Of a DNA stretch of 64,000 nt, positions 10,081 through 20,550 are shown in pieces. A program made the translations under genes and the position numbers. The stretch spans positions 124,001-188,000 of the forward strand of contig MEPO01000032.1 of the NCBI GenBank assembly GCA_001769805.1. Direction: 5' to 3'. The notes under the pieces are model-generated. The model was not told where the DNA came from. It did not search any database and saw only the letters and a program-made list of their open reading frames with translations. Every line of letters begins with the position of its first letter. The stretch's first letter is position 1. This stretch comes from Bdellovibrionales bacterium GWA1_52_35 (lineage in GTDB: Bacteria; Bdellovibrionota; UBA1018).

Positions 10081-11391
10081 GTGCCTATCGCCCGCGTAGC
10101 CCTGAAAACTGTCCTGCCCTACACGGTCTTCGCAAGCCTTTGGATTGTTTTTTCCGACAAAGCGCTCGAGAGACTCGGATTGGTTGCCGAGCAGATGACC
10201 ACGTTTTCCATCGTCAAAGGCCTATTTTTTGTTCTGGTGACATCGCTTCTTCTTCTCATCCTGATCAGAGGCCAATTGCGTGCGATCATTTACTCAGAGG
10301 AGCAGCTGAATTCAATTATTTCTCATTTGCCTGACGCCATTGTTCTCATCAGTAAAGCTCGAGAAGTCATTCATGTAAATGAAGCGGCGAAGACGCTTTT
10401 CGAAATTGATTCCACTGCAAATGCCAATTTAGAAATGACAAAATTCTTTTTCAACTATTGCACGTATTCCTTAACCCATCCGGAAGGGGGTCCAATTGAA
10501 TCAGCGGAACGCGCTTCCGAAAGAGCTTTAAATGGTGAAATCATCCGCAACATGCCTTCGGTTCTTCACCTCCCCTCGGGTAAAACAATTCACCTCAGCG
10601 TCTCCGCCGCACCTGCATCCATGCAGGAAAACCAGATCCAAACCGTCGCACTCGCCATCCGCGATGTCAGTGAGCTGCGCCGGCTCGAGGGACTCCGGGA
10701 CGAGTTTCTCTCCAACGCTGCCCATGATCTCAAAACGCCGCTGTCGGTGATCAAAACCAATACCCAGCTCTTTCATCGTCTGGGTGAAAAGTGGGACAGC
10801 ACAAAGCGAACCGCTCTTCTGGAATCCACAGACAGGCAATGCGACAAGCTGACCACCCTGATTGAGGAGCTGCTCGACTCCGCGGCTTCCTCAGAGGGAA
10901 TGCTCAGACTCAATCGTTCCTCATTCGATCTTGCACGGATGATCCGGGAGGTCAGCGCTAATCTCGGAGCAATTGCTTACCCGGTCAACATTTCAGTTGA
11001 GTCACCTGATCGGCTTGAGGTTTTCGCCGATCAGCAGAGAATCGAGCGAGTCCTGACAAATCTGCTTCAAAACGCGGTAAAGTATTCCAAAGATACGGGA
11101 GAAATCACGGTCTGTCTCAGAGCCGTGGCTTCACAGGCCCGCATCGAAGTGCGGGATACCGGAATCGGAATTTCAGAAACTGATAAGCACAGGGTTTTTG
11201 AGCGATACTTCCAGGGAAATGCACGGGCGCATCGGCAGCTGGGAGGAATGGGCCTGGGACTTCACCTGAGTCGGCAAATCATCGAAGCCCACGGCGGCAA
11301 GATGAACTACACCAGTCAATTGGGAGTGGGCTCGACCTTCTACTTCACGCTCCCTTTGGGAGGATCTCCGGATTATGACAATAACCGCTGA
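10081..11391 (+). CDS. membrane PAS-domain sensor histidine kinase
   Basis: N-terminal TM segments, PAS, HisKA (SNAAHDLKTPLSVI), HATPase (NLLQNAVKYSKD, DTGIGI, GMGLGLHLSRQI). GTG start. Confidence 0.9.
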   Translation: MPIARVALKTVLPYTVFASLWIVFSDKALERLGLVAEQMTTFSIVKGLFFVLVTSLLLLILIRGQLRAIIYSEEQLNSIISHLPDAIVLISKAREVIHVNEAAKTLFEIDSTANANLEMTKFFFNYCTYSLTHPEGGPIESAERASERALNGEIIRNMPSVLHLPSGKTIHLSVSAAPASMQENQIQTVALAIRDVSELRRLEGLRDEFLSNAAHDLKTPLSVIKTNTQLFHRLGEKWDSTKRTALLESTDRQCDKLTTLIEELLDSAASSEGMLRLNRSSFDLARMIREVSANLGAIAYPVNISVESPDRLEVFADQQRIERVLTNLLQNAVKYSKDTGEITVCLRAVASQARIEVRDTGIGISETDKHRVFERYFQGNARAHRQLGGMGLGLHLSRQIIEAHGGKMNYTSQLGVGSTFYFTLPLGGSPDYDNNR

Positions 11392-11752
11392 CATTGTACT
11401 CGTCATTGAAGACGATCCTTCTCTTGCAGCCTCCATGGAGATGCTCCTTCGGGCGGCTCAAGTCGAAGTACTGAGCGCGGGCAATGGTCTTGAAGCACTC
11501 CAGTTACTCGAGCACCATAAACCGGATCTGATTCTGCTCGATATGAAGATGCCGATCATGGATGGTTGGGAGTTCGCAAAGTTATTTTATCAGAAATATG
11601 GGCACACCATCCCGATCATTGTCCTGACTGCAGCCGAAAACGCCGGAAAGAGAGCGGAAGAAATTCAGGCGGATGATTTTGTGAGCAAGCCATTTCAAAT
11701 AGATGAACTTCTGAAGAAACTTTCCAGATTTGTGCGAGTAGAGATTTTTTAA
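11375..11752 (+). CDS. response regulator receiver (CheY-like)
   Basis: VIEDDPSL, LILLDMKMPIMDGWEF, KPFQIDEL; overlaps the kinase 3' end. Confidence 0.92.
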   Translation: MTITADIVLVIEDDPSLAASMEMLLRAAQVEVLSAGNGLEALQLLEHHKPDLILLDMKMPIMDGWEFAKLFYQKYGHTIPIIVLTAAENAGKRAEEIQADDFVSKPFQIDELLKKLSRFVRVEIF

Positions 11753-11772
11753 CTGATCTGCAACTGTGTTCC

Positions 11773-13335
11773 TCACCACTCGGTCGGAAAATAATCTTTC
11801 AGGAAATTTCCCCACGAGTGCTTGCCAGTCAAAAGACCTGAAAAGAAGGGATCACAAACGCGCGCCGCTCCGTCTACAATATCCAGCGGCGGCTGGAAGT
11901 CATGCTCTTCCTGCTTGCGCGCGGAGATCGCTGCCGGGTCTTCATCCGTCACCCAGCCGGTATCCACGGCATTCATGAAAATTCCGCTTTTCGCGTAATC
12001 ACGCGCCGAGGTCAGAGTCATCATGTTCAGCGCCGCTTTGGCCATGTTCGTGTGAGGATGTTTATCCGTCTTGGTGTGCCGCGCGAACTTCCCTTCCATC
12101 GCCGATACATTGACGATGTGCTTTTCGCCCGTAGGGTGCCGAAGCATCAGCGCTTTGAGCTTGCTGCAAAGAATAAACGGCGCCACGGAATTCACCAGCT
12201 GGACTTCGAGCATTTCAGCCGTCGGTACATCTCCCAGCGTCAGGCGCCAGGTATTGATTCCGCGTAAATCCACCTGCTGAAGATCGGCATCCAGCTTGCC
12301 GGCCGGAAATAAGGCTTCGGACGCTTCGGGATCATCACATTGATAGGGAATCTGTGAGAGCTCAGCTGAGGAAGTCAGCCCGAGTACTTTTGGATCTCGC
12401 CCATGCCAGCTCGAAAGCCAGGTCGTATCGCCACTCGAGGGATGATTCGCACTTGTACTACCGCTCGCGGCACTAGGCCCTGTCAGGGCAACCTTGCAGG
12501 CCTGATGATTCAGCAAAAGCGCTCGTGCATCCGCAGGAAGCTCCTCATGGGCCAGCTTTTCAGTACTCATCAGATGGGAATAGAATCCGGGTGGCCGTCT
12601 GACGGTTTGCGCAGCATTGTTGATGAGAATATCCAGGCGCTCATAAGTCTGATTGACGAACCGAGTGAAGGTCTCAACACTGGGCGAATGGCGGAGATCC
12701 AGGCCATGGATCTGAAGGCGTGCACCCCAGGCCGCAAAGTCCGGTTCACGAGCATAGCGGATGGCGGCATCCTGGGGGAACCTCGTGGTCACGATGACCC
12801 GTGCCCCGGCTCGAAGCATCATCAGTGCTGCCTGATAACCAATCTTCAGTCTGGCGCCGGTGATCAGGGCGACCCTGCCCTGCAAGGAGGCGGTTTGAAA
12901 TCTTTTCTCATAATTGAAAGGTGCGCATTTTGGGCACATGGAATCATAAAAAAAATGAAGCCGGGTGAATTCAGTTTTGCAGACGTAGCAGGCCCGAGGG
13001 TGCTCAAGCTCGCGCGCGGGAGCTTCATTTGTTTCGGATTCGAGGGCCAATACGCGAGGCGGTGGAACGAAAACCGAATCCAGTCTTGCGGTGCGAATCT
13101 CGGCGGAAGCGCGAACAAGCCGGTCCCGATTCTGCTTCTGCTTGCGCTTCTCACGCCGCAGAGCCTTCAGACGGCGGGTTACTTCCGTGCGTTCCGGATG
13201 AATGGTTCGTCCTGCTGAGACCAAGAGCCGGAGTCGATCTTCTTTTGACAAAGATGAGAGGATAATGGAGTCGCCGGCCAGGGCTTCCATCACGCGAATG
13301 CAGTGTTGCAGGTCTTCCTGGGTTATTTTCTCCAT
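11773..13335 (-). CDS. SDR-family oxidoreductase with N-terminal zinc-ribbon-like segment
   Basis: CYVCKTEFTRLHFFYDSMCPKCAPFN preceding GRVALITGARLKIGYQAALMM (Rossmann), LINNAAQTVRRPPGF, SAMEGKFARHTKTDKHPHTNMAKAALNM. Confidence 0.82.
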   Translation of the reverse strand: MEKITQEDLQHCIRVMEALAGDSIILSSLSKEDRLRLLVSAGRTIHPERTEVTRRLKALRREKRKQKQNRDRLVRASAEIRTARLDSVFVPPPRVLALESETNEAPARELEHPRACYVCKTEFTRLHFFYDSMCPKCAPFNYEKRFQTASLQGRVALITGARLKIGYQAALMMLRAGARVIVTTRFPQDAAIRYAREPDFAAWGARLQIHGLDLRHSPSVETFTRFVNQTYERLDILINNAAQTVRRPPGFYSHLMSTEKLAHEELPADARALLLNHQACKVALTGPSAASGSTSANHPSSGDTTWLSSWHGRDPKVLGLTSSAELSQIPYQCDDPEASEALFPAGKLDADLQQVDLRGINTWRLTLGDVPTAEMLEVQLVNSVAPFILCSKLKALMLRHPTGEKHIVNVSAMEGKFARHTKTDKHPHTNMAKAALNMMTLTSARDYAKSGIFMNAVDTGWVTDEDPAAISARKQEEHDFQPPLDIVDGAARVCDPFFSGLLTGKHSWGNFLKDYFPTEW

Positions 13336-13358
13336 TACGGGGACCCTATCAGAAATAT

Positions 13359-13580
13359 TCAGTGACCGCATTCCCGGAGATAAATGTCTTCCACTTCTTT
13401 CCGGGCCCAGGGGGTTCTGCGAAGGAAAGTCAGGCTCGATTTCATGCTCGGATTGTTCTTGAAACATTTGATCGGAACAACCTGGCCGAGCTTCTCCCAG
13501 CCGTACAACTCCACCAAGCGGGTGACAATCATTTCCAGGGTGACGTTATGCAACGGATTTTTGGGCTGGGGCTCGGTCAT
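13359..13580 (-). CDS. VF530/DUF2132-family small DNA-binding-like protein
   Basis: [61 protein letters not shown]. Confidence 0.85.
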   Translation of the reverse strand: MTEPQPKNPLHNVTLEMIVTRLVELYGWEKLGQVVPIKCFKNNPSMKSSLTFLRRTPWARKEVEDIYLRECGH

Positions 13581-13596
13581 TCTTGAATAATTATGA

Positions 13597-14244
13597 TTAT
13601 TGATTGCCTTTGACCGAAACCCAGTCACCAAAGAACCAGGAGTTCTTGATCAGATAACGGGTCTTTGTATCGAGCGCCCTGAGGGTATAGACGTCATCAC
13701 GGCCGTCCACAGTTTTCTGTGAACCGATGACTTCAAAGGTTTCTTCTTCGTTGGGACCGAGGCGGGAAGCTTTTTTAAAGGTCAGCTTGAAAGAAGCCTG
13801 CTTCTCTTTGTAGGCGACACCGGTTTCGGCGCAGTAAACCTGGGGATGGTAGCAGGAATTCATATATTCGTGGCACCGGTTATAGCACTCCTGCCCCCAT
13901 GCAACACAACCGCCATGACTGTTCCAAACCTGACAATAATTGCTGCAGACCAGATTGCATTCGGTGTAATAGCCGCAGGAGGAGTCGGGACCCCAGACCG
14001 TCCGGGTTTCGTAACGAGAGCAATAGGTACGTCCAAAGGGAATATTCATGTAAACTTTGATGGATCTTGGAGTGCTAGCGGTCCTGACCAGAATCGCTTT
14101 GTCTGTATCAATGGAGACCTTATTGCTGTCGAGAACCACGCGCTTGGCGACATCCCCTTCGGCAGCGAAAACCGCTCCTGAGCAGGACAGCATCAACCCC
14201 ATAAAGCCAAAAATACCGGCAACAAAAAACTTCATAAAGCTCAC
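13597..14244 (-). CDS. hypothetical secreted Cys-rich protein
   Basis: Signal peptide-like [30 protein letters not shown]; many Cys in residues ~70-145. Confidence 0.65.
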   Translation of the reverse strand: MSFMKFFVAGIFGFMGLMLSCSGAVFAAEGDVAKRVVLDSNKVSIDTDKAILVRTASTPRSIKVYMNIPFGRTYCSRYETRTVWGPDSSCGYYTECNLVCSNYCQVWNSHGGCVAWGQECYNRCHEYMNSCYHPQVYCAETGVAYKEKQASFKLTFKKASRLGPNEEETFEVIGSQKTVDGRDDVYTLRALDTKTRYLIKNSWFFGDWVSVKGNQ

Positions 14245-14262
14245 CCCTTTGTAGACTTCCTT

Positions 14263-15417
14263 CTAAACGCTGGGTGCAAGGAAAGCAAGCGCCTGAATGG
14301 ATTTTTTATGCTCTGCAACATTTCTCAGTTTCAGCCAGTACTCGCATTGCGCAAGCTTCGGCAGACTATCAATGAGCGGCACGAGAATCCTCATTGAATG
14401 ACCGAGCAGCTCGCCGGACAATGAGGCGAGGTAAGTTTCTAAAATTCCCTCTCTTTCGGACTGAGACAGGGAAAGCAGTGAAAATTCCAGTGGTTCATAA
14501 AGAAAGGTCCGAAACACTTCAAGCTTTTGAGCTTTTCCGAATTCGTGGAAGCCAGCAAGTTCCGCCCAGTTGTCTTTTTGCACCAGGAAATTGATCTTCA
14601 GTCCCAGACTGCTAAGCGACTTCTGGATGCGCCGACGGTCATACTGAACCAGAAGCTCAAGATTCTTCAGAACGACTTCCAAGCTGCCACCGCGAATCAG
14701 CGCATAGGTCTGGGGATTCAGGGAATCAAGACTGACGATCAAATTTTTTACAGGGATCTTGTCCAGAGCGGCCTCGATCCGCTGATTGAATTTCCAATGG
14801 CCGTTCGTCGTGATCGTCCACTGGCAGGCCGGATTGATCCGGCTGATGAGATCAATCAGCCGATAAGTGTCCTTCTGAACGAAGGGTTCTCCGGAAAGCA
14901 ACTCCACCTCCCTGACATGCGGAAGCAGGGCTTCGAGCTGCGACCAATAACGGGGCTCGCTATAAAGGCCATTGGGCTTTTTCCAGACATGGCACATTCG
15001 GCAGCGAAGATTACAATGGCCGTTCAGGTTCAAACCCAGGCGCAAAGGAGGAGCGGACTGCCATTCAGCCGGCGACACCAGGGGGAAAAGCGTGTTGTAG
15101 CGCGGACAGAGATGACAGGCACGATGCCGGGTTTCTGTTTTACAGGTCTGAACCTCACCTTTCAGAAATTCCCGGCGCCAGGAACGCAAGCCGGGTCCGT
15201 TCCAAATTTCGAGCAGCGAGCGTTCCATAATCGAGCCGACTGAAAAGTCGCTGCCCTTGTGCCGGCAGGAACCCACCTGACCATCCGGCTCGAGAATCAA
15301 GGTGGAAAAAGGCACAAGACAAAAATCATCTGGCAAACCGCGCAGGGCGAATTCTTTCTGGATTTCTTGGGGCGACAGTCCAGAAGCTGCCTCGTCTTTC
15401 ACCATTTGGAAAACCAT
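14263..15417 (-). CDS. radical SAM protein with N-terminal twitch/SPASM-like domain
   Basis: CLVPFSTLILEPDGQVGSCRHKG...LEIWNGP...CHLCP followed by LNLNGHCNLRCRMCHVW. Confidence 0.85.
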   Translation of the reverse strand: MVFQMVKDEAASGLSPQEIQKEFALRGLPDDFCLVPFSTLILEPDGQVGSCRHKGSDFSVGSIMERSLLEIWNGPGLRSWRREFLKGEVQTCKTETRHRACHLCPRYNTLFPLVSPAEWQSAPPLRLGLNLNGHCNLRCRMCHVWKKPNGLYSEPRYWSQLEALLPHVREVELLSGEPFVQKDTYRLIDLISRINPACQWTITTNGHWKFNQRIEAALDKIPVKNLIVSLDSLNPQTYALIRGGSLEVVLKNLELLVQYDRRRIQKSLSSLGLKINFLVQKDNWAELAGFHEFGKAQKLEVFRTFLYEPLEFSLLSLSQSEREGILETYLASLSGELLGHSMRILVPLIDSLPKLAQCEYWLKLRNVAEHKKSIQALAFLAPSV

Positions 15418-15462
15418 ACTCCGTATGCTAACTTCTGCGCAATCGACAAGATTTCTCGAATT

Positions 15463-16233
15463 ATGTTTAAAAAAGATTCAAATTTTCCCGTTCTTGCTGT
15501 CGAAATCGAAATCAATCCGGACTGCAACAAGAGCTGTTCCTATTGCCCGAACTCGATTCTAAAAAGAAAAGCCTCCCGCCCAATGGACGAGAGGCTTTTT
15601 CGAAACATCCTCGAGCAGCTCCGGGGAGCGGGATACAACGGGCGCATTTCTTTTCATTTTTACAATGAGCCCCTGCTCTGTGCCGAACTCGATCATTTTG
15701 CGGCGCTGACCCGGCAAGCACTTCCGAAGTGCTTCATTGAGCTTTATACAAACGGAACGCTGCTCACGCGGGAGCGTCTCGAAAGCCTGCTCCGTTCGGG
15801 CGTGAGCAAATTCACGGTTACGCGCCACCCCGGTTCCGGGGACTATCCGTTTGAGGCTTTGCTGGAGACGCTGGCACTCGAAGTACGGACGAAAATCCGG
15901 TACCAGATGAGCGAAACGCTGCTCTTCACCAATCGCGGTGGTCTGATGAAGGACGTCGGAGTTTGCTCGGAGAAGCCGCCACTTCCGCACCCCTGCTTCA
16001 TTCCCCATTCCGCGCTCGTCATCACGGCCGAGGGAAACGTGATTCCCTGCTTTGAAGATTATGAGGAGCAGAATGTCATGGGCCAGATCACCGGCCAGCC
16101 TCATGAACCCACTCTGGTTGAAATCTGGAATTCCGCCAGATACCGCAAGTTCAGGGACTCCCTCAAGAAAGCCGGAGGCCGACAGGGTCATCCTGTTTGC
16201 CGCGACTGCAACTCTCTGCTAATAATACCCTGA
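15463..16233 (+). CDS. radical SAM/SPASM domain protein
   Basis: INPDCNKSCSYCPNS; C-terminal PCFIPHSALVITAEGNVIPCFEDYEEQNVMG...EIWNS...CRDC. Start trimmed to ATG 15463. Confidence 0.85.
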   Translation: MFKKDSNFPVLAVEIEINPDCNKSCSYCPNSILKRKASRPMDERLFRNILEQLRGAGYNGRISFHFYNEPLLCAELDHFAALTRQALPKCFIELYTNGTLLTRERLESLLRSGVSKFTVTRHPGSGDYPFEALLETLALEVRTKIRYQMSETLLFTNRGGLMKDVGVCSEKPPLPHPCFIPHSALVITAEGNVIPCFEDYEEQNVMGQITGQPHEPTLVEIWNSARYRKFRDSLKKAGGRQGHPVCRDCNSLLIIP

Positions 16234-17384
16234 TGTATTTCATAGATGAAAAAGAACTCGACGCGATTCGGGCGGTTTTCGAACGCAAGCGGCTTTTTCG
16301 CTACCAGCCAGATGAAGGCGGCGAATGCGACCTTTTTGAGCGCGAATTTGAGCGCTACCTGCCGGTTCCTCATTCCCTCCTGGTCACGAGCGGGACCAAC
16401 GCCCTCATCGCAGCTTTGAAATCCGGAGGCATCGGTCCCGGTGATGAGGTCATCATCCCGGCTTATACCTTTGTGGCGACCGCTGCGGCCGTGGCCCAGG
16501 TCGGGGCGGTGCCGGTCATCGCGAATATCGATGAGACTTTGGGAATCTCCCCTTCCGATATCGAGGCGAAACTTTCTTCGCGCACCCGCGCGCTTCTCCC
16601 CGTGCACATGGACGGGCTGGCTGCGGATATGAATGCAATCACCCGGCTCGCTCAAAGCCGGCAGCTGCTCCTGATTGAAGATGTCGCCCAAGCCATCGGC
16701 GGCAGTTTCCAGGGGAGAAAGCTCGGAACCCTCGGGGACTTTGGCTGTTTCTCGCTCAACGAAAACAAAAATATCTCCTGCGGTGAGGGCGGGATCGTTA
16801 CGGCGACCAGTCGCGCCCGTTACGAGAACCTCTTCTGTCAGCACGACGTTTCGGCGCAGTATAATCCGGTCAAAAGCAGATTTTTCGTTGAAACCCGGCC
16901 TTTCCTGGGCAGCTCCATGCGGATTTCGGAAATTTCCGGAGCGATCATGCGCGTGCAGCTTTCACGACTGGACGAAATTCTCAGGCTCTTGCGCGAACGC
17001 AAAGCGATTTACCGCGAAGCGCTGGCCGGACTCAGGCAGGTCCGTTTGATTACCGGTAATTGTTCCGAAGGCGATTGTGGCTCTTCCATTCATCTTCTCT
17101 GCTCGGACCCCGGTTATGCCATTCAAGCCGGTCAGGCTTTAAGGAACGCTGGTTATCTTTTTGCGCCTGTTACCACGCGACCGGCGCATGCCGCCTGGAA
17201 ATGGCTGCCACTTCTGGACAAAGAACCGGCGCCGCGCGGGCAAGCGCCGAACCAGATGGCTCATTTCCTTCAATCGGTCGACGTCCTGACCCGCGTTTTG
17301 AGACTTGAGACCGATATTCATAAAAGCCTGGCGGCAACCCAGACGGACGCGCGGAGCGTTCGGCACATCTTGGAGAGCCTATAA
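16233..17384 (+). CDS. DegT/DnrJ/EryC1/StrS-family aminotransferase
   Basis: VTSGTNALIAALKSGGIGPGDEVIIPAYTFVATAAAVAQVGAVPV; EDVAQAIGGSFQGRKLGTLGDFGCFSLNENKNISCGEGGIV. Start overlaps the previous stop (TGATG). Confidence 0.92.
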   Translation: MYFIDEKELDAIRAVFERKRLFRYQPDEGGECDLFEREFERYLPVPHSLLVTSGTNALIAALKSGGIGPGDEVIIPAYTFVATAAAVAQVGAVPVIANIDETLGISPSDIEAKLSSRTRALLPVHMDGLAADMNAITRLAQSRQLLLIEDVAQAIGGSFQGRKLGTLGDFGCFSLNENKNISCGEGGIVTATSRARYENLFCQHDVSAQYNPVKSRFFVETRPFLGSSMRISEISGAIMRVQLSRLDEILRLLRERKAIYREALAGLRQVRLITGNCSEGDCGSSIHLLCSDPGYAIQAGQALRNAGYLFAPVTTRPAHAAWKWLPLLDKEPAPRGQAPNQMAHFLQSVDVLTRVLRLETDIHKSLAATQTDARSVRHILESL

Positions 17385-17387
17385 GCG

Positions 17388-19130
17388 ATGCAAAGCGATT
17401 CGGGCTCCTCGTTCATCGGGCTTGGCAAAACCCTCTTCAACTCCTCGGTCGCGCGCATCGTGGCGCCGGAAACAGACGCTCTCAACCGTGAACCCGAAAT
17501 CGACCTCATCCTGACAGAACGACTCAATCGCAAAAAAGCCTCTGGCGCCTGGCCTGAGCAGGCACTTTTGCGCCTGCTAGGAAATGCGCCGGAAGGCGCT
17601 CTTGATATTGCCGAAAATCGCGATGTCCTGCATCCCGCCGAGTGGGAAAGATTTCTCAATCAGCAATTTCCTTTTGCAGAATATTTGAAGAAGCGCGGCC
17701 TGGAACTGTTCAGCAGTTCAACCAATCCTTCGGTCGCCTTTGTCCCTCACCACCTTTGCCATGCCTCGGCAGCGCAGCTTTTTTCACCCTTTGATCGTTC
17801 GATCATCCTTGTGATGGACGGGGCCGGAACCCGTGCTGCGGATTTCCCCTCCGGACATCCCGAGATCCGGGAATTCGGACCACCGGGCGGGGCCGAATCA
17901 CTAGCCCACGAAGAATATTCCGTTTACCTGCACGACCTTAAATCGCTTCGCTGTGTTTACAAGAGCTGGCAGTTCTTCAAGCCAAGCCGAAGGCATCCCA
18001 GCCATCACTTCAGCGAGGGGCTCGGAACGCTGTATGAAAAATCCGCCGAGTATATTTTCAAGGACAAGCGCGCTTCCGGAAAAGTCATGGGGCTGGCATC
18101 TTTTGGAATCTCAACTCCCATTCACAACCGGCAGGAATTTCTGGATGTGCTGGACTGGAAACGGGCTTTTCAGGGCGGCGGAAAAGAACGCTGGGAAAAC
18201 TCCGGAGAGTTCAGCCATTACGCCGACCTCGCGGCCAGCATTCAGAATCATTATGAGGAAAGTCTCCAGCAGATCGCGTCCCAGCTCCGCGACCGGTACC
18301 CGGAATACCGGCAGCTGATCTTCACCGGGGGCTCGGCCCTCAACTGCACGAACAATATGAAGATGCTCGAGGCCGGGTATTTTGATGAAATTTACACGCC
18401 GCCGTTCCCCGGTGATGAATGCATTGGACTCGGTGCTGCCGCTCACCGATATTTCAAATCAAGCGCAACTGGCTGGCATGCCATGGGCCATAACCAGCAA
18501 CGCTCGTCTTTTGGTTCGCCGGCCTCCGTGCCAACCGAAAAAGAAATTCTGACAACCTTTGCAGACTTCCAGCTGGAACGTCCGTCGAATCTGGCTGACC
18601 AGTGCGCCGAGATGCTTGCAAATGGTAAAATTCTCGCCTGGTGCCAGGGACGAAGTGAGTGCGGCCCGCGGGCCCTGGGCCATCGGAGCATTCTCGCCCG
18701 ACCTGACCGCCCTGGAATCAAGGATTACCTGAACCGCTCCATTAAGTTTCGCGAAGCCTTCCGGCCGTATGGCGGGAGTTGTCTGCACGAGAAAGCACCG
18801 GAATACTTCAAGGTGCCCAACGGATTCAACAATCCCTTCATGTCCTTTGCGCCCGAGACCCGGCCTGAATACCGCAAAGCCCTCGCTGAGATCACACATC
18901 AGGACCTGCGGTCCCGCGTGCAGACCGTCCGGCGTCCGGCCAATCCGCTTTTTTATGATCTGATTGATTCCTTCGGTCAGAAAACAGGTCTCTTCTGCCT
19001 GCTCAATACGAGCTTGAACGTCATGGGCGAACCCATTGTCGAAACCGCTCAAGACGCTCTGCGGTTGCTGACCAGCACTCCGGTAGATGGTCTGATCATC
19101 GGAAATTTCCTGGTGCATAACAATGGCTGA
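17388..19130 (+). CDS. carbamoyltransferase, NodU/CmcH family
   Basis: VPHHLCHASAAQLFSPFDRSIILVMDGAG; FTGGSALNCTNNMKM; WCQGRSECGPRALGHRSILARP. Confidence 0.9.
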   Translation: MQSDSGSSFIGLGKTLFNSSVARIVAPETDALNREPEIDLILTERLNRKKASGAWPEQALLRLLGNAPEGALDIAENRDVLHPAEWERFLNQQFPFAEYLKKRGLELFSSSTNPSVAFVPHHLCHASAAQLFSPFDRSIILVMDGAGTRAADFPSGHPEIREFGPPGGAESLAHEEYSVYLHDLKSLRCVYKSWQFFKPSRRHPSHHFSEGLGTLYEKSAEYIFKDKRASGKVMGLASFGISTPIHNRQEFLDVLDWKRAFQGGGKERWENSGEFSHYADLAASIQNHYEESLQQIASQLRDRYPEYRQLIFTGGSALNCTNNMKMLEAGYFDEIYTPPFPGDECIGLGAAAHRYFKSSATGWHAMGHNQQRSSFGSPASVPTEKEILTTFADFQLERPSNLADQCAEMLANGKILAWCQGRSECGPRALGHRSILARPDRPGIKDYLNRSIKFREAFRPYGGSCLHEKAPEYFKVPNGFNNPFMSFAPETRPEYRKALAEITHQDLRSRVQTVRRPANPLFYDLIDSFGQKTGLFCLLNTSLNVMGEPIVETAQDALRLLTSTPVDGLIIGNFLVHNNG

Positions 19131-20550
19131 CAAAACTCCGGATTCGCTTCGGCATACCGTGGTCCTGACTTCTCGTGAGAATTTTGTCTGGCACAGCATG
19201 CAGGAGATCATCCCCGCACTCGAGCAGCTCTGGGTAGAAGCAGCGCGCCCTGAAAGGCACCGGGTCTCGGTTTTGAATGCAGACGAAGCGAGCTTTTCGA
19301 AAATCCTGCAGGCGTGCCTGAGCGCCGACCAGATCGTTTTCACCTGCTTTACCGTCAAGCTGGCCCGGATCGGTCAGCTGCTGCGCGAAAAATGCTCTCT
19401 GGATTGCCGCTACATTCTGTATCTCCATCAGCTGGCGACGATCGGCTGCTGGCCCCTTCATGAATGGGGTCTGGCGCAGGTTTTACGGAGCTCCGATCTT
19501 TTTCTGTCCAGTTGCCGCAAAGACGCCGACACCCTGAAACTCAGCTTCGCAAGCCCGGATGTCCGGGTACTCCCGTTCACGATCTTTGATTTTCCGGAGA
19601 CAAGAACTCGCGCGCGGGCCTCATTTGAGCCTGCCACGCCGGTTTCTCTGATTTATGCCGGGAGAATTTCGGCGCAGAAGAATCTGCACACGCTTCTTCA
19701 GGCGCTGAGTCTCCTGGCTCTTCGAAGGCCCGAACTCGAATTTAAATTGGATATTTACGGAAGCGAGGACAATCTGGGTAGCCCGAACATGGGGCTCGAA
19801 TCCCGCGGCTACGCGCTTTTTCTCACGGAGCTCAACCACCGGCTTGGGCTCGAGCACCAGGTCCGCTTCGGAGGAATGCTGCCACGCGAAGCACTTCACG
19901 AGCGACTCTGGAGCAAACCCTGTATTTTCATATCCCCCAGCCTCCACTCAGACGAGAATTTTGGAATGGCGGCTTTTCGCTCTCTGTGTCTCGGCAACCT
20001 TGCCGTTCTCAGTGACTGGGGTGGGCATGCTGATTTTGACCAGTGTTTTCCAGGACAGGTTTTCTACGCCCCGGTTCGAGAGTCCAGCGCAGGGCCATTT
20101 ATTCATCCCGAGGAACTCAGCGCTTTGATTTCCGAGGCTAGCAAAAAGGCTCGCACGGGTTCATTTCAACTGCCCGCAAACTACACCCCTTCTGCAATCA
20201 GCGAAGCACTTTTGAAAATCGCGCTCGAGCCGAAGGCCAAATCCGCCCCCTTGCAGGCGACTGATACCTCCCGGGCACTGCTGGCAAACCGGAAGCATTA
20301 CTTGAACGATTCCCCGAAAATGTCCAAAATCTTTGCCTCTTATGAGGACCCACTCGCGAAGCTCTTCTTCAGGGCCTATGGAATGATTCCAAAACCAGCT
20401 ACAACGGCCCCCTCCCCGCTCGCACTCGTTCCCTGGGCGCAACGAGAAAATGGTGAAATCACGATTGTCGATCCGCACCGCGGCAACTTCAGCTTCTCCA
20501 ATATTGACAAGGCGGCCGAATACGGGTTTGCTCACCACTCGTCATGCTGA
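19123..20550 (+). CDS. glycosyltransferase (GT4/group 1-like)
   Basis: SLIYAGRISAQKNLHTLLQAL; ISPSLHSDENFGMAAFRSLCLGNLAVLSDWGGHADF. Confidence 0.8.
   Translation: MADKTPDSLRHTVVLTSRENFVWHSMQEIIPALEQLWVEAARPERHRVSVLNADEASFSKILQACLSADQIVFTCFTVKLARIGQLLREKCSLDCRYILYLHQLATIGCWPLHEWGLAQVLRSSDLFLSSCRKDADTLKLSFASPDVRVLPFTIFDFPETRTRARASFEPATPVSLIYAGRISAQKNLHTLLQALSLLALRRPELEFKLDIYGSEDNLGSPNMGLESRGYALFLTELNHRLGLEHQVRFGGMLPREALHERLWSKPCIFISPSLHSDENFGMAAFRSLCLGNLAVLSDWGGHADFDQCFPGQVFYAPVRESSAGPFIHPEELSALISEASKKARTGSFQLPANYTPSAISEALLKIALEPKAKSAPLQATDTSRALLANRKHYLNDSPKMSKIFASYEDPLAKLFFRAYGMIPKPATTAPSPLALVPWAQRENGEITIVDPHRGNFSFSNIDKAAEYGFAHHSSC

Noticed and set aside
12403-13218. 271-aa plus-strand ORF
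   Set aside because: Antisense to the SDR gene, no family features.
18459-19358. 299-aa minus-strand ORF
   Set aside because: Antisense to the NodU carbamoyltransferase and next GT; a by-product of GC-rich codon usage.
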